A stretch of 14,960 nt of DNA from JBGTLW01 sp041743835 (GTDB lineage: Bacteria; Planctomycetota; Phycisphaerae; Phycisphaerales; Phycisphaeraceae): contig JBGTLW010000150.1 in NCBI GenBank assembly GCA_041743835.1, positions 1-14,960 on the forward strand, read 5' to 3'. The notes below the pieces were generated by a model. The model was given only the letters and a program-made list of their open reading frames with translations, made no database searches and was not told where the DNA came from. Position 1 is the stretch's first letter. Each line of letters starts with the position of its first letter. The position numbers and the translations under genes are program-made. This document shows positions 6,495 through 13,240 of the stretch, in pieces.

Positions 6495-8214
6495 ATGTCG
6501 CGGGGGCTGGGTTAGCCCCTCGGGATTCTTTGACCAGGTGCTTGCCGCTGCGCCAGGCCTCCGGGGGCATCGTGCCCAGCGCGATGATGACCGCCTGCGA
6601 AGTGACAAAGGCCATCATGCCAGCGAATGCCGCCTCGGTGAAGCCATAGGAGTGGAGGCCCGCGCCGAGCATGTTCGTGCCAAACCACGACCACGCGCAG
6701 ACCACGTTGCCAAACACCGCCAGCACCGCCAGCCCCCGCTCGCGCACCAGCCCGCCCCAGCGTGCGTGAAGCATGATGGCGCACCACAGCACGATGAGCA
6801 GTGCGCCGTTTTCCTTGGGGTCCCAGCCCCAGAACCGGCCCCACGATTGGTCCGCCCAGATGCCGCCGAGGATCGTCCCGACGAATGAGGTGAGGATCGA
6901 GAGGCAGGTGATGCCGTAGATCGCGCGGGCGAGGTTGCGGCTTGTCTGCTTGTCGAGTGTGGTCGTGAAGACGCCTTTGAAGATATACACCGTTGCCAGC
7001 CCCCCAGCCACGAACACGCCGACGTACCCGATGATGATGACGATGACGTGCGTCGCCAGCCAGAAGTTGGTGTCCAGCACCGCCTGGAGGACCGCCATCG
7101 TGTCCCCGTCCGCGGATAAGCCCTGCGCCACCAGCAGCGACGCGAAGCCGATGACCGCCCCGACGATCAGCCCCAGCCCGCCGCGCAGGATGAACTCCAT
7201 GAGCAGGCTCAGCCCCACCACGCCCCAGCCCACCGCCACCGCGGACGAGTAGAGGTTGGTCACCGGTGGCCGACCTGACAGGTACACCCGCACGACCAGC
7301 CCCGCGGTGTGGATCAGTAGCGCCAGCACCATCAGCGCGATGGCCGGGCGGAGGAGCACCTGCGGCGCAACCAGCCACGAGACCATCACCAGCAGTGCGA
7401 TCACGACATAGACCTCCATCGCCCTAGAGAAAGGCTCGATGCGATTGAAGTGCCATTCGGTCACGGCAGTGGACGACCGCTCCGGGAACGCCCCGCGGAG
7501 GTGGGTCGCCAGGGCTGCGGTTTCGGTGTTGAACCTGGCCGCGTCGTCCCGCACGTAGGCGTTGTAGATCAGCTTGTACCGCGACAGGGCCTCGGGCTCG
7601 CGGCCCATCTGCTCCGCGATCGGCAGGGTCTGGGCATATGTGGCCCAGTCGCTCTGCATCGTCAGCGGGATGTTGTGGATCGCTCTGTGCGCACGCAGGC
7701 TTTCGTACAGCCCGAGCTCCGACGCCAGCCCAAGCAGGTTGTGCTGAAACACCGAGCGCTGCGAGCGATCGACCCGGCTGGCCTGCTCGGCAAGCTGCTG
7801 GATCTGCCCGCGGGCGGGGGTGATCTGGTGGTAACTGAAGTGCTTGGCGTCGGTCCCGTCGAGCCCGAGGATGGCCAGCACCTCTTTGTTGTAGATGCGG
7901 AAAACCGGGTAGCCATCGGCCTGCTGCGGCTTGATCTGTACATCCAGAAGCCAGACCACAGCGGGTATCGTCCGGGACTCGCTGCCCTCACCGAGTTTCA
8001 AGGTTTGACGGCCGCTGAGGATCGTCAGGCTGTTCCGAGCGACCGTGTCCAACGGCTTATGCCGACCGCCATACGACACCGGCAGCTTTCCAAACGCGGC
8101 AATGTCGTAACCATCGTGGGTTGTCGGTGAGACAAGCGGCGCACCGATCGCGTACCCCAGCGCGAGGACGCACACCACAGCCGTGAGCCACCAGCTTGCT
8201 TTGCGGCTGTTCAC
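6493..8214 (-). CDS. ccsA: Cytochrome c maturation protein CcsA/ResC (System II haem handling)
   Basis: CcsA works with ResB/CcsB to move haem across the membrane and attach it to CxxCH motifs of exported cytochromes c. From the GTG at 8214 it has 573 residues. There is one N-terminal membrane helix (7-27), a periplasmic domain of roughly 240 residues with the GGRHKPLDT motif (49-57), then about eight helices from 265. The Trp-rich WWD haem-binding segment is at 449-470 (W453, W458, W462, W464, DPKE). Candidate haem-ligand histidines are H302, H389 and H521 (GLHSYGF). I prefer the GTG over an ATG 14 codons upstream because GTGA overlaps the ResB stop and GAGGGGG sits 6 bases before it. The long N-terminal domain is larger than in chloroplast-type CcsA. 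Confidence 0.9.
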   Translation of the reverse strand: MNSRKASWWLTAVVCVLALGYAIGAPLVSPTTHDGYDIAAFGKLPVSYGGRHKPLDTVARNSLTILSGRQTLKLGEGSESRTIPAVVWLLDVQIKPQQADGYPVFRIYNKEVLAILGLDGTDAKHFSYHQITPARGQIQQLAEQASRVDRSQRSVFQHNLLGLASELGLYESLRAHRAIHNIPLTMQSDWATYAQTLPIAEQMGREPEALSRYKLIYNAYVRDDAARFNTETAALATHLRGAFPERSSTAVTEWHFNRIEPFSRAMEVYVVIALLVMVSWLVAPQVLLRPAIALMVLALLIHTAGLVVRVYLSGRPPVTNLYSSAVAVGWGVVGLSLLMEFILRGGLGLIVGAVIGFASLLVAQGLSADGDTMAVLQAVLDTNFWLATHVIVIIIGYVGVFVAGGLATVYIFKGVFTTTLDKQTSRNLARAIYGITCLSILTSFVGTILGGIWADQSWGRFWGWDPKENGALLIVLWCAIMLHARWGGLVRERGLAVLAVFGNVVCAWSWFGTNMLGAGLHSYGFTEAAFAGMMAFVTSQAVIIALGTMPPEAWRSGKHLVKESRGANPAPAT

Positions 8215-9653
8215 TTTGCACCCCCTCGCCGCACGCCCCGGCCGACATATTTCCACAGGCTGACGCAGAAGTGCAGCAGCAGCCCCACACCGCCCAGCGC
8301 GCAGGCGATGTACGGCATGGTGGAGCCGGGATTGCGCACGACCTGTAGCACCGTGCCAAGGTCCGCGCCGCCCGATGGATCGGGGATGTAGCCGGACTGG
8401 AAGAACGTGTCGCCCCCGTAACGCAGCGGATGGTTCATGCGGATGTTCACCGCCCGCGGGGCCGCGTCGCCCGGCTCGATGATGCGGATGTCGCTGGCAA
8501 AGTTCTTGGGGACCTGTGTGCCGGGGTACAGGTCGTGGGAGAACGCCTCAAGGTGGAAGCCGTAGGGCCGGTAGTACCGCTTGAAGCGCATGTCGATCTG
8601 CCAGGTCTGCCCGTCGATCACGACGTCCTGCCGGATCGTGCGGTACACGTCGCCCAGCAGCATGGTGTAGGTGGTCACAGCAAACCGGCCCAGCGGCTCG
8701 CCCTGCTTGTGCAGCGTCAGCCACGCCCCGGGCAGGTCCATCTGCGCCTGCCCGACACCCGTGGCTCGTGGCCTTGCAATCAAACCCATCCGCATCGCGA
8801 TGCCCCGGCTGTCCGGCGGGGGGGCGATCCCGGGTTGATACGGCCCAAGCGCGCTGTTGATGAAATACTGCTCGACGCGAAACTCAAACGGCAACGACGC
8901 GTGCGCGATCGGTTGACGTGTCACCGCGCCCTGCTTGAGGACCTCCTCGGGGAATACCGTGACCCGCTCGGTGGCTTGGGCGTCATCGGCGGGGTCGGTA
9001 GGGTCGGGGGGGTGGATCACCGCCAGTTCCGCAACGCGGATGTCCTGGGTCCACCGCTGGGTTTGGCCTACGTAGATCGGCATCTGAGTCTCAAGGGCTG
9101 TGGTGCGTGTGACCGCTTCACCCGCGATCAGGAGAATAAGCGAGCCATGGATCAGCACGATGCCCGCGCGATTGCCAAACAGCAGGTACGTACCCACGAG
9201 CGCCGGCAGGTACGCGACAAGCCCGATGAGCAGCATGGCCGCGACACCGACGCTTGCTTTGAGTGGTCCGATGACCCCCCACGATTGGAACCACGTGATG
9301 ACCGCCGCGCCGACCACAAAGACGAGCAGTCCCAGCACCAGCCGCCAGCCACTGGCCTTGAATCGGAAGCGGACACTGTGGGCCGCGATGAGGTTAATGA
9401 ACACCGCCAGCCCGATCGCCGCGCCGCCGGGGAACGGGAAACTGCCGTCCACGGTCCGCCCCGCGGGCAGGAAGATCTCCAGCGGGACCCACACGCCCCA
9501 ACTGGTGAAATACTGATCCATCACCCACCAGATGCCCCGGGTCCGCTGGGCCAGGGTGCCGAAGAAAATCAGCAGCATCGCCAGCCCCAGCAGGACGACG
9601 GTCAAGCGGAGCGAGGCGAATGGTGCGATCACACGTCGGAAGGATTGGGTCAC
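8211..9653 (-). CDS. resB: Cytochrome c biogenesis protein ResB (CcsB/Ccs1 family)
   Basis: ResB forms the System II cytochrome c synthase with CcsA. It holds haem at the membrane and presents reduced apocytochrome. The 480-residue protein has hydrophobic helices at about 12-32, 77-97, 103-123, 130-155 and 160-182, then a large extracytoplasmic domain (about 185-440) and a last helix near 440-460 (YIACALGGVGLLLHFCVSLW). The NHPLRYGGDTFFQSGY motif before the last helix is characteristic of ResB, where a conserved bulky substrate-domain segment precedes the final helix. Start is GTG at 9653, overlapping the stop of the lipoprotein gene as GTGA. Its own stop overlaps the ccsA GTG in the same way, so all three genes are probably translated from one message. 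Confidence 0.88.
   Translation of the reverse strand: MTQSFRRVIAPFASLRLTVVLLGLAMLLIFFGTLAQRTRGIWWVMDQYFTSWGVWVPLEIFLPAGRTVDGSFPFPGGAAIGLAVFINLIAAHSVRFRFKASGWRLVLGLLVFVVGAAVITWFQSWGVIGPLKASVGVAAMLLIGLVAYLPALVGTYLLFGNRAGIVLIHGSLILLIAGEAVTRTTALETQMPIYVGQTQRWTQDIRVAELAVIHPPDPTDPADDAQATERVTVFPEEVLKQGAVTRQPIAHASLPFEFRVEQYFINSALGPYQPGIAPPPDSRGIAMRMGLIARPRATGVGQAQMDLPGAWLTLHKQGEPLGRFAVTTYTMLLGDVYRTIRQDVVIDGQTWQIDMRFKRYYRPYGFHLEAFSHDLYPGTQVPKNFASDIRIIEPGDAAPRAVNIRMNHPLRYGGDTFFQSGYIPDPSGGADLGTVLQVVRNPGSTMPYIACALGGVGLLLHFCVSLWKYVGRGVRRGGAK
8221..8227 (-). promoter_or_regulatory. Ribosome-binding site that decides the ccsA start
   Basis: GAGGGGG on the minus strand ends 6 bases before the GTG at 8214-8212. 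An upstream in-frame ATG at 8256 lies inside resB and would add 14 mostly polar residues before the first membrane helix, so the GTG is preferred. Confidence 0.6.
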
Positions 9654-10450
9654 GGCCGACCATCCTCAGCCGGGGATGGCGTGGATACCTGGGACTCCGG
9701 CGATGACGTGGATTCCGTGGATTGCGGGGGTGCTGCGGCTTCCGGGGCTTCCGGGGTTTCCAGTGTTTCCGGGGGGGCAGGTGCGTGGGCGGGGTGGTCG
9801 TGATTGTGGTCGTGGCCGTCCGCGTGGTCGTGTCCCGCGTGCGGGTCTTGCGGGCGGAAGGTCTGGACGAGCTCGCGGATCTGCGGGAGGTGGGGGACGA
9901 CCTTGGCGTCAGCGTCTTGAGCCTTGATGAACCAACTGGTGTGGCCATCGCTGAACCACGCGGTCACCATGCGCTGGTTGCCCGTCATGTCGATGAAGAT
10001 GCCCTCGATGGGGGTGCCGTCGATGGGGCTTAGCATGTTGGGCAGGTCCGCCTCGCGGACGGGGGTGGGATGGTCGATCTGCCCGGCCCAGCGGTTGAGG
10101 TTCGCCAGCAGGTCGCCCCCGGTTCCCGCGAAGCGCGTGATCGCCACCTCCAGCGCCCCATCGCCTTCCCCAGCCATGAGGGTCGCCAGCCGATCCCCCG
10201 AGGGGTGCATCGTCTGCCGCCAGCCTTCCGGCAGGGTCCAGGTCACGCTCTGCTCGGGTTGGACCCCTGCCTGGGCTTGGGCGGTGCGGGCCATCTGCCC
10301 ATCGCGCTGGACCAGCAACTCGGGCCGGGGATCCAGCGGGGCGTCGTAGGTTTGGATTTGAGGTTGCTCGCCACAACCAAGCAGCCCGGCCAAGACCAGT
10401 GAAAACAGCAGGGCGGGTTGGACCATTGGGCGTGGCAATTCGCTTCGCAT
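9650..10450 (-). CDS. Putative lipoprotein with His-rich tail, first gene of the ccs operon
   Basis: This is a 266-residue exported protein. Residues 1-25 form a signal peptide ending LAGLLGC, a lipobox-like site that would lipidate C26. The middle domain (about 68-198) starts VTWTLPEGW and runs through EVAITRFAGTGGDLLANLNR and WAGQI, resembling small PsbP/DUF1795-like folds seen in uncharacterised planctomycete and verrucomicrobial proteins. That likeness is from memory and untested. Residues 204-222 carry eight histidines in 19 residues, interleaved with Asp, followed by a Pro/Glu/Ser-rich low-complexity tail. Being cotranscribed with resB and ccsA suggests a role at the outer face of the membrane in haem, metal or cytochrome handling. 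I chose ATG 10450 over a TTG at 10468, because a TATAAT at 10487-10482 would leave almost no leader for the TTG. ATG 10426 is also possible. Confidence 0.75.
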   Translation of the reverse strand: MRSELPRPMVQPALLFSLVLAGLLGCGEQPQIQTYDAPLDPRPELLVQRDGQMARTAQAQAGVQPEQSVTWTLPEGWRQTMHPSGDRLATLMAGEGDGALEVAITRFAGTGGDLLANLNRWAGQIDHPTPVREADLPNMLSPIDGTPIEGIFIDMTGNQRMVTAWFSDGHTSWFIKAQDADAKVVPHLPQIRELVQTFRPQDPHAGHDHADGHDHNHDHPAHAPAPPETLETPEAPEAAAPPQSTESTSSPESQVSTPSPAEDGRP

Positions 10451-10451
10451 G

Positions 10452-10477
10452 GTGGGGGGGTGCAACAAGTGGGGGGG
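10452..10477. repeat. Two G-tract direct repeats in the divergent promoter region
   Basis: GTGGGGGGG occurs at 10452-10460 and again at 10469-10477, 17 bases apart. With the later GGG runs near 10490 and 10500 the plus strand has four G tracts. In the leftward lipoprotein mRNA this becomes a C-rich leader directly before the ATG. Confidence 0.6.
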
Positions 10478-10481
10478 CGTG

Positions 10482-10487
10482 ATTATA
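10482..10487 (-). promoter_or_regulatory. -10 element of the lipoprotein-resB-ccsA operon
   Basis: A consensus TATAAT lies on the minus strand at 10487-10482, standing out in very GC-rich DNA. No good -35 is found at 16-19 bases; TTCGGC (10512-10507) is the nearest. A start near 10475 gives a leader of about 25 bases to the ATG at 10450. Confidence 0.5.
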
Positions 10488-10493
10488 GCGGGA

Positions 10494-10510
10494 CGGCGCG
10501 GGTCGCGCCG
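10494..10510. repeat. Perfect 7-bp hairpin between the divergent promoters
   Basis: CGGCGCG and CGCGCCG flank a GGT triplet. The palindrome lies between the leftward TATAAT (10482-10487) and the rightward TACAAT (10533-10538), where a regulator could contact both promoters. It lacks the conserved sequence of a fluoride riboswitch. Confidence 0.4.
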
Positions 10511-10532
10511 AAGTGGCCCGCGGGTTTATGTT

Positions 10533-10538
10533 TACAAT
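10533..10538 (+). promoter_or_regulatory. -10 element of crcB
   Basis: TACAAT matches the -10 consensus at five of six positions, within the A/T-rich stretch TTTATGTTTACAATT. No -35 hexamer is recognisable. A start near 10545 would place the AGAGGA ribosome-binding site (10551-10556) about 6 bases into the message, 5 bases before the crcB ATG. Confidence 0.4.
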
Positions 10539-10561
10539 TCCCGGAGCACCAGAGGAACGCC

Positions 10562-10984
10562 ATGCTCTTCAAACTCTCGCTACTCGCCCTTGCCGGGGCC
10601 GCCGGCACGCTGTCGCGGTACGGCTTGCAATACTTCGCCCAGGCCTGGTCGGTCAAGGTCACCGGCTGGTCGTTCCCGTGGGGGACCTTGCTCATCAATG
10701 CGATGGGGTGCTTCCTGTTCGGTTTAATCTGGGCACTGGCCGACCATTCACAGCACGGCAAGGCGATGATCTCCAGCGAACTTCGGCTTGTGATCCTGGT
10801 GGGGTTCCTCGGGGCGTTTACCACGTTCTCAACCTTCGGATTCGAGAGCCTTGAGTTGATCCAAGCCAAGCGTTATGCCGTGGCGGGTCTGAACCTGGTC
10901 CTCCAGAACGGCTTGGGCATCGCATTAGCCCTCGTGGGCATCAGGCTAGGCGGGGTGTTCGCAGCCCGACTGTGGGGTGCATAG
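10562..10984 (+). CDS. crcB: Fluoride channel CrcB/FluC
   Basis: FluC proteins are small dual-topology membrane channels that let fluoride leave the cell and protect enolase and pyrophosphatase. The 140-residue protein has four helices at about 4-26, 38-60, 75-98 and 106-134. Family signatures are present: AGAAGTLSRYGLQYF with R19, WGTLLINAMGCFLFG with pore Asn N46, and GFLGAFTTFSTFGFE with the Phe-box/Thr break in helix 3 (81-95). One gene implies an antiparallel homodimer. The ATG at 10562 is preceded by AGAGGA at 5 bases. The frame stays open upstream to 10418, but that extension would cross the promoter region and has no family counterpart. I looked for a fluoride riboswitch and did not find its conserved core. 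No terminator is evident before korA. Confidence 0.93.
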   Translation: MLFKLSLLALAGAAGTLSRYGLQYFAQAWSVKVTGWSFPWGTLLINAMGCFLFGLIWALADHSQHGKAMISSELRLVILVGFLGAFTTFSTFGFESLELIQAKRYAVAGLNLVLQNGLGIALALVGIRLGGVFAARLWGA

Positions 10985-11028
10985 CCCATTCGTCCGATAG
11001 TTCCGGTGGAAACGCAAGCAAACGTCAC

Positions 11029-11034
11029 TACAAT
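11029..11034 (+). promoter_or_regulatory. Possible -10 element of korAB
   Basis: TACAAT lies 77 bases before the korA ATG in an A-rich patch. No convincing -35 is found at the right distance (GTGGAA at 17 bases). If used, transcription would begin near 11041, just before the C-tract leader. Confidence 0.35.
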
Positions 11035-11044
11035 CAGTTAGATT

Positions 11045-11077
11045 CCCCGTAATCCCCCCGACGCCCCCAAACCCCCC
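11045..11077. repeat. Four C tracts in the korA leader (G-quadruplex motif on minus strand)
   Basis: C runs of 4, 6, 5 and 6 occur at 11045-11048, 11054-11059, 11064-11068 and 11072-11077, with spacers of 5, 4 and 3 bases. On the minus strand this satisfies the usual intramolecular G-quadruplex rule. The G strand is the template for korA transcription. A ribosome-binding site AGGAG (11095-11099) follows. Confidence 0.65.
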
Positions 11078-11110
11078 GCGCCACCGCTAGCAGCAGGAGT
11101 TGACCCCGAC

Positions 11111-13105
11111 ATGCCCGTCCAAGGCGCCCCTACCTACATGGTTTCAACCAAGAGCACCGAACAACTCCTGTCCGCTGTGGTCCGCTTTGCGGGTGACTCG
11201 GGCGACGGCATGCAGTTGGCCGGGACCCAATTCACTGACACCTCCGCCATCGCGGGCAACGACGTGGCCACGCTGCCGGACTTCCCCGCCGAGAGTCGCG
11301 CCCCAGCCGGCACCGTCGCGGGCGTCTCGGGCTTCCAGATCAACTTCGCCTCGCAGGAGATCTTCACCCCCGGCGATCAGGTCGATGCCCTTATTGCCAT
11401 GAACCCCGCAGCGCTCAAGGCGCACATTGAAGACGTGATTCCCGGCGGGGTGGTGATCGTCAACGAGTCCGAGTTCACGAAGATCAACCTCCGCAAGGCG
11501 GGCTACCCCTCGGACTTCAACCCGATCGAAGACGGCCCGATCAAGGTCAAGTTCCGCCTCTACAAAGTGCCGATCACCCGGCTCACCGAAGAGTCGCTGG
11601 CAGAGTCCGGCCTCGGCGCCAAGGACGCAGGCCGATGCAAGAACATGTACGCCCTTGGGCTTGTGTACTGGCTCTTCGACCGCCCGCTGACCACCACCGA
11701 GAAGAACCTCACCGACGCCTTCGCTGTGAAAAAGGGCAAGCCCGAGATCGCCGACGCGAACATCAAGGCCCTGCGTGCGGGGTGGAACTTCGGCGAGACC
11801 GCGGAAATCTTCGTGTCGCGCTACTCCGTGCCCAAAGCCTCGATCACCGCGGGCAAGTACCGCAAGGTGATGGGCAACGAAGCGCTGGCGATGGGGCTTA
11901 TCACCGCATCCAAACTCGCGGGCAAAGCGCTGTGCTACTGCACCTACCCGATTACCCCGGCCACGGACATCCTGCACAACCTCGCGCCGATGAAGCACTT
12001 CGGCGTCAAGACGTTCCAGGCAGAAGATGAAATCGCTGCGGTGTGCTCCGCGATCGGCGCAGCCTTCGCCGGGCAGATGGGCGTCACCGGCACATCGGGC
12101 CCCGGCCTCGCGCTCAAGGCAGAGGGCATGGGCCTGGCTGTCATGACCGAGCTGCCTCTGATCGTCGTCAACGTGCAGCGCGGCGGGCCTTCCACCGGCC
12201 TGCCCACCAAGACCGAGCAATCCGACCTGCTCCAGGCGATGTATGGCCGCAACGGCGACTGCCCCGTGGTCATCCTCGCGCCGCAGTCGCCCGCGGACTG
12301 CTTCCAGATCGCCATCGAAGCCGCACGGCTCGCATTCAAGCACATGGTCCCGGTCATCATCCTGACCGATGGCTACATCGCCAACGGCTCCGAGCCATGG
12401 ATGGTGCCCGAGGCCGACAGCTTCGACCCCATCGTCATCAAGCACCACACCGATGGCCCGTCCTACCTGCCCTACAGCCGCAACGAAGACCTCGCCCGCC
12501 CATGGGCCATCCCCGGCAACCCCGGCACCGAGCACCGGCTGGGCGGACTCGAAAAAGCGCACAACACCGGCAGCGTGGCTTACGACCCCGAGAACCACCA
12601 GCTCATGACGCGCATCCGCGCCGAGAAGGTCGCCCGCATCGCCAACTACCTGCCACCGCTAGAGCCGCTGGGCGACCGCGAGGGCGACCTGCTGGTGCTG
12701 GGCTGGGGCGGGCCGTATGGCTCGATCACTACCGCCGTCAACAACGCCCGCGCCAAGGGCAAACGTGTCAGCGCCGCGCACCTGCGTTACCTCAACCCGA
12801 TGCCCAAGAACCTGGGCGATGTGCTCAAGCGGTTTAAGAAGGTGCTCATCCCCGAGCTCAACACCGGGCAACTGTCGCTGCTGATCCGCAGCAAATTCCT
12901 GGTCGATGCCCGCGGGCTCAACAAGGTGCAGGGCAAGCCCTTCCTCGTGGAAGAAATCGAGCAGGCGATCGACCTGATGCTGTCGGGTGAGTGGGGCGAT
13001 GCCCTTTCGCTGATGCCCTCCCACCACGCCGTGATCCCCGGCACACAGCAACTGGACCTGAGCAAACTCGGCGCGGCCAAAGTCCACGCAGAGGCAGAAG
13101 GCTAA
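11111..13105 (+). CDS. korA: 2-oxoglutarate:ferredoxin oxidoreductase, fused gamma-alpha subunit
   Basis: KorA with KorB oxidatively decarboxylates 2-oxoglutarate to succinyl-CoA, reducing ferredoxin, in place of or beside 2-oxoglutarate dehydrogenase. The 664-residue chain joins a gamma domain (about 20-220, VVRFAGDSGDGMQLAG and AMNPAALKAHIEDVI) to an alpha pyrimidine-binding domain (from about 253). The latter carries YPITPATDIL (279-288), FQAEDEIAA (302-310), TSGPG (328-332) and QRGGPSTGLPTKTEQSD (356-372). The fusion and the gene order A-B match the oxygen-tolerant actinobacterial-type KorAB. No separate ferredoxin-like delta subunit is fused or adjacent. A broader 2-oxoacid specificity cannot be excluded. 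The ATG at 11111 has AGGAG 11 bases upstream, rather far; an ATG at 11138 is possible. A 135-base gap separates it from korB. Confidence 0.9.
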   Translation: MPVQGAPTYMVSTKSTEQLLSAVVRFAGDSGDGMQLAGTQFTDTSAIAGNDVATLPDFPAESRAPAGTVAGVSGFQINFASQEIFTPGDQVDALIAMNPAALKAHIEDVIPGGVVIVNESEFTKINLRKAGYPSDFNPIEDGPIKVKFRLYKVPITRLTEESLAESGLGAKDAGRCKNMYALGLVYWLFDRPLTTTEKNLTDAFAVKKGKPEIADANIKALRAGWNFGETAEIFVSRYSVPKASITAGKYRKVMGNEALAMGLITASKLAGKALCYCTYPITPATDILHNLAPMKHFGVKTFQAEDEIAAVCSAIGAAFAGQMGVTGTSGPGLALKAEGMGLAVMTELPLIVVNVQRGGPSTGLPTKTEQSDLLQAMYGRNGDCPVVILAPQSPADCFQIAIEAARLAFKHMVPVIILTDGYIANGSEPWMVPEADSFDPIVIKHHTDGPSYLPYSRNEDLARPWAIPGNPGTEHRLGGLEKAHNTGSVAYDPENHQLMTRIRAEKVARIANYLPPLEPLGDREGDLLVLGWGGPYGSITTAVNNARAKGKRVSAAHLRYLNPMPKNLGDVLKRFKKVLIPELNTGQLSLLIRSKFLVDARGLNKVQGKPFLVEEIEQAIDLMLSGEWGDALSLMPSHHAVIPGTQQLDLSKLGAAKVHAEAEG

Positions 13106-13240
13106 CCACATGGCCCGCCCGTCATGAGGCGCGGTCGAGATGAGAATAAACCAAGCCGCGCCGACGTTGTCAGCGGGCTAGCCAGGAAGAACAAGACTCC
13201 CTCACGAACTGAACTGGACGGCCACACGCCGAAACAACCC

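Noticed and set aside
8430..9803. Long rightward open frame (about 457 codons) opposite resB and the lipoprotein gene
   Set aside because: Arg/Asp/Gln-rich antisense translation across two genes with recognised domains; no motif and no ribosome-binding site.
10478..10561. Fluoride riboswitch before crcB
   Set aside because: The expected conserved core of the crcB RNA motif (GGNGAUGG and the later CUGAUG segment) is not present, and only a short GC hairpin (10494-10510) and a -10-like box are there.
10418..10561. N-terminal extension of CrcB by 48 codons
   Set aside because: It would run through the divergent promoter and G-tract repeats. The internal ATG at 10562 has AGAGGA at 5 bases and gives a standard-length FluC.
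11144..12598. Leftward open frame (about 484 codons) opposite korA
   Set aside because: Antisense of a well-recognised enzyme. The composition reflects GC-skewed third positions and no domain is seen.
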